A stretch of DNA of 64,000 bases from assembly GCA_963681505.1 (NCBI GenBank), contig OY811972.1:17182173-17246172 (forward strand). The letters are read 5' to 3'. The notes beneath the pieces are model-generated. The model made no database searches, was not told the origin of the DNA, and worked only from the letters and a program-made list of their open reading frames with translations. Below, one piece after another: positions 35,541-47,414 of the stretch. The stretch is from Eunapius fragilis (taxonomy: Eukaryota; Porifera; Demospongiae; Spongillida; Spongillidae). Position numbers and translations under genes: made by a program. The number at the start of each line of letters is the position of its first letter. Position 1 is the stretch's first letter.

Positions 35541-38208
35541 ATGGCTAAGTGGACTGGAACGGAACCATTATCAGAAGATGACCCGGTAATAAGCGAGTTG
35601 CTGAGAGAGGAGAAAAGGCGCCAGAGGAGCGGGTTGGAGCTGATTGCCTCCGAGGTAACAGAATGGGCGGGAGGCGTCATTATCGCCTTAACGCTGTTTA
35701 CACATGTCCTCTTCAACCTGGCTCCCTCCCATCACGTCTCTGTCCTCTCGTTCTTACACACCACCCTCCCCCTCTACCGACTACCCCACGGCCCTCACTC
35801 CCTCACTCCCTCCCTCCCAGAACTTCACCAGTCGTGCAGTACTGGAATGCCTTGGGTCATGTCTACAGAACAAGTATGCTGAGGGTTACCCCGGAGCCCG
35901 TTACTATGGTGGCAATGAGGTCATCGATAAGGTGGAGAGGTTGGCTCAGCAGAGAGCTCTGGAAGCCTTCAGACTGGACCCCAAGAAGTGGGGGGTCAAC
36001 GTCCAACCATATTCTGGTAACCAGGGGGATAGGGGAGGGGGGAGGAGGGGTGAGGGCATTCATGACAATACATCTTGACACCATCAATCTTTTGACACCA
36101 CACATTGGCACCATCACACCTTGACACCGTCGCACCTTGGCACCATCACATCTTGTTTTGTTGTGCCTCCTCCCCAGGCTCTCCCGGAAACTTTGCGGTC
36201 TACACAGGCCTGCTAAACCCTCACGACAGGATAATGGGACTGGACCTCCCTGATGGGGGACAGTAAGTGCACCCCACGAGGGGAGGGTGGTGACCTCATG
36301 TGACCCCCTCCTCCTCCCCAGCCTCACTCACGGCTTCATGACTGCTCAAAAGAGGATCTCGGCCACCTCCATATTCTTTGAGTCCCTCCCCTACCATGTC
36401 GATGTGAGCCATCCCGCTGTGTAGTTAGTTAACCATTTAGTCCCTCCCACCACCAGCCCAAGACCTGCCTCATAGACTACGATGGTCTACAGCAGCTGGC
36501 CAAGGGATACCATCCTCGGCTGATCATAGCTGGTACCAGCGCATACTCACGTCTGATAGACTACGGGAGGATGAAGAAGGTGAGGCCGTGGGTGTGGCAT
36601 CAAGGTCATGTGATGTCACGTGATCTCCTTCCCTCCCAGATAGCCGATGAGAATGGAGCCTACTTGATGGCAGACATAGCTCACATCAGTGGGCTGATAG
36701 CGGCCGAGGTGATGGTCTGGGCACCCTCACCATTACAGACACTTATCTTGTGATGTTACACACACACTCACACATACAAACATACACATGCACTCACACA
36801 GGTCATCCCTAGTCCCTTTGAGTTCTGTGATGTGGTCACCACCACCACTCACAAGACACTTCGTGGTCCAAGGGGCGCGGTCATCTTCTATCGCAAGGGG
36901 GTCAAATCAGTGACCCCCCAGGGGAAGGAGGTGACCTACGACCTTGAGAAGAAGATCAATGGAGCAGTTTTCCCGGGCCTTCAAGGCGGGCCACACATGA
37001 ATGCCATTGCAGGCATCGCCGTGGCAATGAAACAGGTGGGCGGGGCCATTGAGATGCAAATGGATAGAAGAGTAGCTTCATGTTATTGTGGTGGAGGTGT
37101 GGCCATTGCAGAGGGATGTACACAGTCATTGTGGCATACATGTTCCATCTGTTTATGGTTCACGGTGTGTGGAGGTTGGCACTTACATCAGACATGTATT
37201 GAAAGTCCTAGCCAAGAGGAAGGAAGGGGTGGGTGGGGGGGGGGCGGGGGTTGTAAAGCAGGCCACTATTGTGTGCTTTAAGGGACATGTCTGGCTAGTC
37301 CTGACAGGTGGTGGTGGTGGTTACTTTAAAGACCTAACAGTCAATAGGTATTATGCCAAACCACACCCCAAACCTGACCACACCCCTAGCTACTGTGTGT
37401 TTCCAACCACATAGTAACTGCATGCCTCTTGGTGCACATATAGATGAGAGGAGAGAGCCAACAGATACATGAATGGTGTGTGGATGTTGAACCGCACACT
37501 TTACTCTTTCCCAGGCCACTTCCCTCGAGTTCAAAGAGTACCAACGTCAGGTTGCTGCCAATGCCAAGACACTGGCCAGTGCTCTCATTGATCGCCATGG
37601 GAACACCATCGTCACGGGAGGGACAGACACGCACCTCTGTCTCCTGGACCTCAGACCTAGGGGGACAGACGGGGCACACGTGGAGAGGGTACTGGAGCTG
37701 GCGGCCATTACTGCCAACAAGAACACGTGTCCTGGGGACCAGAGCGCTGTGTTCCCAGCTGGTGTGCGGCTAGGTGAGGTCATGTGGAGGTGTGGTCACG
37801 TGGGTGGGTGAGGCCACGTGGAGTGTGGTCACGTGGGTGTGGTCACGTGGGTGGGTGAGGCCACATGGGTGTGTGGTAACGTTAAAATTGTGCATTAGCA
37901 AGCCCATCCTTTTGACCACGCCTACCTCCTCCTCCCCAGGCACTCCTGCCCTCACCTCCCGAGGTATGAAGGAGGCAGACATTGAACAGGTCGCTGCATT
38001 TATAGAGGAGGGTGTGGCCATCACCATAGCAGCACAGAAGGGCTGTGAAGCCATGGTGAGAACTGCGGCCACGCCCACTGCTGGTCTGAAGATATTCAAG
38101 GACTTCCTTCTCAGCGATGAGGGTACCAAGAAGGCCATAGATGACCTGAGGACCAGGGTGGAGGCCTGGGCTGATAAGTTCCCCATTCCTGGGTTTGATG
38201 ACCAGTGA
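35541..38208 (+). CDS. SHMT: Serine hydroxymethyltransferase (476 aa, 9 exons)
   Basis: Exons: 35541-35654, 35821-36016, 36178-36262, 36322-36403, 36457-36579, 36640-36708, 36802-37035, 37515-37773, 37940-38208. They sum to 1431 nt with consistent phases and GT-AG borders. The enzyme is PLP-dependent and interconverts serine plus tetrahydrofolate with glycine plus methylene-tetrahydrofolate, feeding one-carbon metabolism. Diagnostic segments are LELIASE, the [14 protein letters not shown] folate/PLP region, [28 protein letters not shown], the PLP-lysine motif [12 protein letters not shown] (Lys241), and [15 protein letters not shown]. Length matches the cytosolic enzyme of other animals. No mitochondrial presequence is visible in the N-terminus, which starts [10 protein letters not shown], so a cytosolic form is likely. 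The start has A at -3 and G at +4. It runs tail-to-tail with gene B (293 nt apart). Confidence 0.97.
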
Positions 38209-38501
38209 CATCATCTGGTTAATTGACTATTTGATAGCATGCAGACTATGATGTATGACCTGATACAATCATACTAACTTCTAATACCTTATTCAGTCAT
38301 CTGGAGGGTGCTGCCCCTTTTTGGGTCTTGCATAGGGCACGCCCTCTGCTTAGCTATCCGGTGTGTTGTTTCCATAGTTACACCCACAAACGTTTTTATG
38401 TACCATAGCAACATTGAACTGTTAAATTGCACATCACTGAACCACACAATAGAAATTGAAAGTTTAAAAAAACTGCAGGCATCTGTGCTCCTGTTGGTCT
38501 C
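38209..38501. other. Short convergent intergenic region
   Basis: These 293 bp separate the stop codons of SHMT (plus) and gene B (minus), and both 3' UTRs must lie here. No canonical AATAAA was found for either gene, so variant signals or overlapping 3' ends are likely. Confidence 0.5.
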
Positions 38502-39593
38502 CTAGGTGATGGTGTTCCTCCGCCTACTGAGGTCTTCCTGTAGCTTTTTAATCTCCTGGTCTATCTCTGCTACAAAGTTCTGATGTGGAGCTAAGATAGG
38601 CATGGGGAGGACGAAGTTCATACTGGCTCCGCCTCTTGCCACACCTACTTACGTCTGCGCTCTCCTTGCAGTTCTATCCTTAACCTCCTCAGCTCCTGGT
38701 CAAGCCTTAACTGGTCTGGCAGCTGTTCTGAACCTGTGGGTGTGCTGGAGACTAGTGGTTAGGCCTGGGGATGAGGGTACCCACCTCCTCCTCCCCTTCC
38801 AAGGGTGTCCTTCAGTACTGCTACCTCCCTGTCCAGTACGGTCAGCACAGGGACCGTGCCTGGGGGAGGGGAAACCATGTTTGGAAACACTACATGCCCA
38901 TAAATGGAACTACATGCCCATATATGGTGCACAACATGCCCATATATGGTGCTCCAATGCCCATATATGGTATACCTTTGTTCCTCTTTCTTGCCAATTC
39001 TTCTTTCAGATTTTGTATTTCATTGTCAAGGGTGACCATTGAAAACAGTGGGTCAGGATTATCTACATGTATTATGGAACAAGTGGGCATGATCAGGTGT
39101 CCACATCATGTTGCCATAGTGACATACCTTTAATGATTTCTGCCCTCAACTTCCTGATCTCATCTTCCAAAGCATCCATCGAGAATGGGTGAGATGGGGG
39201 TCCTGGGGAGGAGGGTGCTTGTGGGCGTGGCTTACGTACCACTGGAGAAGATGTTCGAGGCGCTGAACCCATTGAAATGCTGTGGAGACGTGTTATATCT
39301 CACGTGATCATCACATGACATCACACCTGGAATACCTCTCGTCCTGATGAGTTTTTCTGTACTCATCAAGCTAAAGGAAAATATGGTCACATGATGGAAC
39401 ATATGGTCACATGGCATCACATGACAGAACACATAGTCACATCACATGATGGAACACATGGTCACATGACATACAAAACACATGGTCATGTGACATCACA
39501 TGATGGAACACATGGTCACGTGACATCACATGACATCATGTACCATTAAATTCACATATAACACCACACACAACACATACACACAACACACAC

Positions 39594-39648
<55 letters not shown>

Positions 39649-42600
39649 CTTCCTATGGAAAGACTTGGTACCAGTGCACTGATCTGGTAGCTTCTGTTCT
39701 CCATTCATTATGTTACAGTTTACGGATGGGAAGCTCTGTGAACGAGGGGTGTGGTCTCATCAGAGGGGCACCGCCCACACCGATACCCACATACCAGCAA
39801 TACCCTGAGGCAACGCTTATGCCCCAGCAGACAGGCGAGGTGGAGGGGAGTGTTCCCCTCCCTGTCTTGAATATTCACCCCCCGGGGGTCCGCTGACATC
39901 AAGACATGAGCATTTTCACATCTGTTGGCCGTGATGGCCTTGTGGAGGGCTGTGTGCCCATCCCTGGGGGACTGGTACCTCAGGAGAGCTGGATGGGGAG
40001 GATGAAAGTCAGGTGGACAATGAAAGCCACGCCCTTCATTGTAAAGCCACGCCCTTCACTATTAAATTATTACTACTGGGCAAGTAACATGAATTTAAAC
40101 TTTTAGTAGGATGTTCCAAGGGTGGGGCAAAAATAGGTGTGGCTTCATGGCACTGTGTCTATGTGTAGCTACCCCAGATAAGCATCCCGTGAGGTGAGAT
40201 AATACCCTCACCTCACCCTCATCCCGTGAGGTGAGATAATACCCTCACCTCACCCTCATTAGGGCAATTCTAGACAGCACATAGCATACCTACACTCACC
40301 CACACCTACACTGACCACACCCACACCTACACTGACCACACCCACTCACTGGCTTGCACTGTGATGTGAGGCTCATCTCCCTCGGTGTCTTCCATGATGC
40401 TCTGTATGGGGCTAAGGCGTGGCCTCGTATCCAGGACGGAATCCAAGGAAGTGATGGACCCCATGAGGTCATCATTTCTGGTCCCCAGGCCATCATCATT
40501 CTGAAGGGTATCATCAAGACTGGTCATACTGCCGGTATAGTCTGACTGATGTAGGGTGCCCAGACTGCTCAAGCTACCAGTGGGGTCAATGTCTGATGTA
40601 TCAAGGCCAGACATACTTCTGGTCCCCAGACTGCTGTTGGGGTCATCACCAGTGGTGTCCAGTTGGGTGCCCAGGCCATTGGCACTGGGTAACGTGTTGT
40701 CATTTTACAGTCCTGATGAGATTTATGGATTGCTATCCCCTCCCCCTAAGCCACTCCCCCTAAGCCACTCCCCCTAAGCCCCATGACCTTCTAGGAAACA
40801 CCAATGCCCACAGAATGATCACACCCTCCACGTTACCTTGGAAACGAGTTGATGATGATGTCATGTTTAGCTTTCTTGAGCTCCTGTACCATAAAGGTGA
40901 GGACATCTGAGCTCTTCATCTGACTGGCCAACATTAGCAGACTCTCACCAGAGGCCAGGAAGAGGTTAAAGTCACAAGGACCCTGTATAAAGTTTTCATG
41001 GTTACCAATATATTTAACCATAATTTGTGATACAAGATTTTGCTCTTCACAGTGAAGGCACTAAGGGTTAACTATCTGCCTAAGCACTAAGGGGTTAAAT
41101 ATCCTCCCAAGCACTAAGGGGTTAAATATCCTCCCAAGTACTTAAGTGGTTAACTACCCAGGCACTTGACAAAGAAGTTAACTATCAGCTCTGAAAGCAC
41201 TAAGAGGCTAACTATCCTCCCATGCACTAAGGGGTTAACTATCCTCCCATGCACTAAGGGGTTAACTATCCTTCCATGCACTAAGGGGTTAACTATCCTA
41301 CCATGCACTAAGGGGTTAACTATCCCCCCATGCACTAAGGGGTTAACTATCCTTCCATGCACTAAGGGGTTAACTATCCTATCAGGCACTAAGGGGTTAA
41401 CTAACCTTCCACACCCTCTTGAACTCGCTCAGTGCCTTCTTAACCCTGAGAGCTCTGACCAGGTCTTTGAGGTGGCCCTTACGTGTGGTCTCCAAGAGAT
41501 GCTGCACTCCACTGTACTCCAGGCAGTGCACAAAGAGGCCATCACTTCCCGGGACAGTGGTACTGGCACCCACCTCAAGGAGCAGTCTGGGGAAGGAAGG
41601 ATAAACATGGTACAGTGTTTCCATAGCAACATAGAAACAGTTTGTCACCATAACAAAGTACACAGGTGCCCATCCCATCCCATGACATCACCTAACGACC
41701 TCCCCATGGCCATTGGAGGCGGCCAGTTGAAGGGGTGTGGCCCCTGAGGGTGTACGAGCGTCAACATCAACCAGACGTTCATTGGAATCTCCATCAGTAA
41801 GGGCCAAGAGGTACCTAGGGAACCATGACAACCACTGACACCATGGCAATGACAACCATTAGCACCTCCCAACTCTCCACCCCCGCCTTGCGTCCTCCTC
41901 CCCAGTCCATTACCTCACCACCTCCAGGTGACCGCCTCGTGATGCCTGGTGAAGGGGTGTGGTCAGAGACCCTTCATGGGCAATGACCGCACCCCCATAC
42001 TGTGGAGGAAACTTTGTCGTTGGCTAGTGCCATGGCAACAATGAGCCACACCCACCTGATGAAGCAACTTGACAACTTCCAAGTGACCCAGCCCAGCTGC
42101 CAGTAGAAGAGGCCAGTCTCCATTCCTATTCTGAAAGTGAAGGATATATATGGAGCAAACTACATGCAGATGAATATCACCTCTCGCAGCAGTACATGAT
42201 CATGTGACCACCCCGTGACAATCATGTGACCACCCCATGACAATCATGTGACCACCCCATGGCAATCATGTGACCACCTCATGACAATCATGTGACCACC
42301 TCATGACAATCATGCGACCACCCCATGACAATCATGTGACCACCTCACACGACTACCTCATGCTGTCAGCTGTGATGGTACTGTGGACAAGTTTTTAGTG
42401 TCCAGGGTGGTTTACAAACCTCCAGAGTGGTTATAAGCAGAAGGCCAACTTATGTTACATCACAGATGTTTGTTAAACCAGGCCACACCAGATATTAAAG
42501 CACATGGTACTGGTCAGCTTTTTTCTAAATGACCCCAACGTTTGTTAGAAAATAACTAACCACTATGCAGGTAGGATCATCCCCGTACTCCCATACCCAT

Positions 42601-45600
42601 GCTCTCATACCCCCATACTCCCGTACTCCTACATGTATGCTCCCATACCCCATATTCCCATACCTTATGCTCCCATACCCCATATTCCCATACCCTATGC
42701 TCCCATACCCCATACTCCCATACTTGCATACTCCCATGCTTCAATGGTGAACCATGTAGTGCAATCGCATCCACTGGATCACATGACCTGTCACATGACA
42801 CCTTACCACTGGGTTCACATTATCTCCGCTCTCCAACACTTCCATCAGTCTGTCCTTTGACCCCCTCATGGCTGTGTCAAACAGCAATGGCTGCACTATC
42901 GTCTTCTGTCTCTTCTCAAAGGCTTCCCTCAAGATGGCCAGAATCCTGTCATTACGGCTGTTCTCAGCTAGGCCGATGGCCGCCTGAAGACCGACCAATC
43001 CCAGCTTGGGGGTGGGGCAGTTGAGGATAGCCTCCACACACTCCACATGTCCATTCCACACAGCGTAGTGGAGAGGTAACCAACACTGGTTGTCTCTGAT
43101 GGAGGGGTGGGCTCCAGCACTGGGGAGGAGGGAGTGGGGGAGGGGGAGGAGGGAGATTGACATCATACGACATATTGTAGCCAGTGTGTTGAATGGAGCA
43201 CATGTACAAAGGTCGTTTTCACAAACAATTCAATTATGCCCTAAATAAATATATACCATCATGTCACGATGTACAGGAAGGATAGAGGTCACATGACAGG
43301 AAGGTCACATGACAGGAAGGTCACATGACAGGGGGAGGTGGTCATACCTGATGATGGCAGTCAGACACTCGGTATGTCCCATCTCTGCAGCTATGCACAC
43401 GGCTGTCTTGAAGGTGTGTTCACTGCCCCCAGCTAGCTGAGCTGCTCCTATGCTGTTACTGAGGTCAAATATCTGACGACAAACAGTAGCCATATATGGT
43501 CATGTTTGCAACACATGTCGCCACGGTAACATGTGCAGGTGCCCCACCCCTTTACCCATCCAATGGTGGGAGGGTATATGATTGCCAAGGTAACTGACCT
43601 TGATCTGCTTGTAGTTAAGAGGACATGGTGACCTAGCTATGAGCTGCCTGACCAGGTCCACCTGGTTATGGGTCACTGCCACCATGAGGAGGGTCATACC
43701 ATCACTGTTGACCATACACAGATCTGAGATGTTGAGATGGTATACATTGAGTGTGCCCTGGAGAGGGAAAGAAGGGGGAAGAGGAAAGGAATGGGGAGGA
43801 GGAAAGGAAGGGGGAAGAGGAAAGGAATGGGGAGGAGGAAAGGAAGGGGGAAGAGGAAAGGAATGGGGAGGAGGAAAGGAAGGGGGGAGGAAAGGAATGG
43901 GGAGGAGGAAAGGAATGGAGGAGGTAGAAAGGAAGGGAAAGTGAAGTAGGAGAGAAATAAGGCAGGGGTGGATTGGGGAGGGAGGGTCTCCGGAGAGAGG
44001 AGGGAGAGGGAAAGGGGAGAGGGGATGGAGAAGACAAAGATAAATCATGCCTCTCCAAATAGTGCACACCGTACATTCTTGGCCTCTTCTGACAGTCTTC
44101 TGGCCCTATCAGTGCGGTGGTTATCAAGCACCTGGGCACACTCCAACATCTGGTGCTTCCTGGCCACGATGAGGGGGTCAAGTTGGAACCTGTCCTCACA
44201 ACCACTGTCTGCACCCCTGCGGAGTAGTGCACTAGGGAGGGGGAGGAGGGGAGGGGGAGGAGCATATTTAGCACCTGGTTTGACACAGTACTTCCTCCCA
44301 AGGTCTCCTCTACCAATGCTACCCCCCCTCCCCCATGTTGTAGCATAGCTCCAAGATGGTTACCCCTTACCTGATGACACCAAGATGGTTACCCCTTACC
44401 TGATGACACCAGGATGGTTACCCCTTACCCGATGACACCAAGATGGCTACCCCTTACCTGATGACACCAGGATGGCTACCCCTTACCTGATGACACCAGG
44501 ATGGCTACCCCTTACCTGATGACACCAAGATGGCTACCCCTTACCTGATGACACCAAGATGGTTACCCCTTACCCGATGACACCAGGATGGTTACCCCTT
44601 ACCTGATGACACCACGATGGTTACCCCTTACCTGATGACACCAAGATGGTTACCCCTTACCTGATGACACCAAGATGGTTACCCCTTACCTGATGACACC
44701 AAGATGGCTACCCCTTACCCGATGACACCAAGATGGCTACCCCTTACCCGATGACACCAGGATGGCTACCCCTTACCTGATGACACCAAGATGGCTACCC
44801 CTTACCTGATGACACCAAGATGGCTACCCCTTACCTGATGACACCAGGATGGCTACCCCTTACCTGATGACACCAAGATGGCTACCCCTTACCCAATGAC
44901 ACCAAGATGGCTACCCCTTACCTGATGACACCAAGATGGCTACCCCTTACCTGATGAAACCAAGATGGTTACCCCTTACCTGATGACACCAAGATGGCTA
45001 CCCCTTACCTGATGACACCAGGATGGCTACCCCTTACCTGATGACACCAAGATGGTTACCCCTTACCTGATGACACCAAGATGGTTACCCCTTACCTGAT
45101 GACACCAAGATGGCTACCCCTTACCTGATGACACCAAGATGGCTACCCCTTACCCGATGACACCAAGATGGCTACCCCTTACCTGATGACACCAAGATGG
45201 CTACCCCTTACCTGATGACACCAGGATGGCTACCCCTTACCCGATGACACCAAGATGGCTACCCCTTACCTGATGACACCAAGATGGCTACCCCTTACCT
45301 GATGACACCAAGATGGCTACCCCTTACCTGATGACACCAAGATGGCTACCCCTTACCTGATGACACCAAGATGGCTACCCCTTACCCGATGACACCAAGA
45401 TGGCTACCCCTTACCTGATGACACCAAGATGGCTACCCCTTACCTGATGACACCAAGATGGCTACCCCTTACCTGATGACACCAAGATGGCTACCCCTTA
45501 CCCGATGACACCAAGATGGCTACCCCTTACCTGATGACACCAAGATGGCTACCCCTTACCTGATGACACCAAGATGGCTACCCCTTACCCGATGACACCA

Positions 45601-47378
45601 GGATGACTACCCCTTACCTGATGACACCAAGATGACTACCCCTTACCCGATGACACCAAGATGGCTACCCCTTACCTGATGACACCAGGATGGCTACCCC
45701 TTACCTGATGACACCAAGATGACTACCCCTTACCTGATGACACCAAGATGGCTACCCCTTACCTGATGACACCAAGATGGCTACCCCTTACCCGATGACA
45801 CCAGGATGACTACCCCTTACCTGATGACACCAAGATGACTACCCCTTACCCGATGACACCAAGATGGCTACCCCTTACCTGATGACACCAGGATGGCTAC
45901 CCCTTACCTGATGACACCAGGATGGCTACCCCTTACCTGATGACACCAAGATGGCTACCCCTTACCCAATGACACCAAGATGGCTACCCCTTACCTGATG
46001 ACACCAAGATGGCTACCCCTTACCTGATGAAACCAAGATGGTTACCCCTTACCTGATGACACCAAGATGGCTACCCCTTACCTGATGACACCAGGATGGC
46101 TACCCCTTACCTGATGACACCAAGATGGTTACCCCTTACCTGATGACACCAAGATGGTTACCCCTTACCTGATGACACCAAGATGGCTACCCCTTACCTG
46201 ATGACACCAAGATGGCTACCCCTTACCCGATGACACCAAGATGGCTACCCCTTACCTGATGACACCAAGATGGCTACCCCTTACCTGATGACACCAGGAT
46301 GGCTACCCCTTACCCGATGACACCAAGATGGCTACCCCTTACCTGATGACACCAAGATGGCTACCCCTTACCTGATGACACCAAGATGGCTACCCCTTAC
46401 CTGATGACACCAAGATGGCTACCCCTTACCTGATGACACCAAGATGGCTACCCCTTACCCGATGACACCAAGATGGCTACCCCTTACCTGATGACACCAA
46501 GATGGCTACCCCTTACCTGATGACACCAAGATGGCTACCCCTTACCCGATGACACCAGGATGACTACCCCTTACCCGATGACACCAGGATGACTACCCCT
46601 TACCCGATGACACCAGGATGGCTACCCCTTACCCGATGACACCAAGATGGCTACCCCTTACCTGATGACACCAAGATGGCTACCCCTTACCTGATGACAC
46701 CAAGATGGCTACCCCTTACCTGATGACACCAAGATGGCTACCCCTTACCTGATGACACCAAGATGGCTACCCCTTACCTGATGACACCAAGATGGCTACC
46801 CCTTACCCGATGACACCAGGATGACTACCCCTTACCTGATGACACCAAGATGACTACCCCTTACCCGATGACACCAAGATGGCTACCCCTTACCTGATGA
46901 CACCAGGATGGCTACCCCTTACCTGATGACACCAAGATGACTACCCCTTACCTGATGACACCAAGATGGCTACCCCTTACCTGATGACACCAAGATGGCT
47001 ACCCCTTACCCGATGACACCAGGATGACTACCCCTTACCTGATGACACCAAGATGACTACCCCTTACCCGATGACACCAAGATGGCTACCCCTTACCTGA
47101 TGACACCAGGATGGCTACCCCTTACCTGATGACACCAAGATGACTACCCCTTACCTGATGACACCAAGATGGCTACCCCTTACCTGATGACACCAGGATG
47201 GTTGTGCTTTGCTGCAAAGTGGAGAGGTGTCCTCAACTGTTCAACATCACAGGCATTAACATCTGCACCAAACACACACACCATCACCTGAGGTGGGGAG
47301 TGAGGTAGGTGTGGTCAGTGTGAGGTGGTCAATACACCCACTAGCATGTGGGCGGAGCATATGGGGGTAGTTATGACA

Positions 47379-47414
<36 letters not shown>

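Noticed and set aside
44346..47200. 29-bp direct repeat as a possible CRISPR
   Set aside because: Units are contiguous with no unique spacers and the array starts at an exon-intron border.
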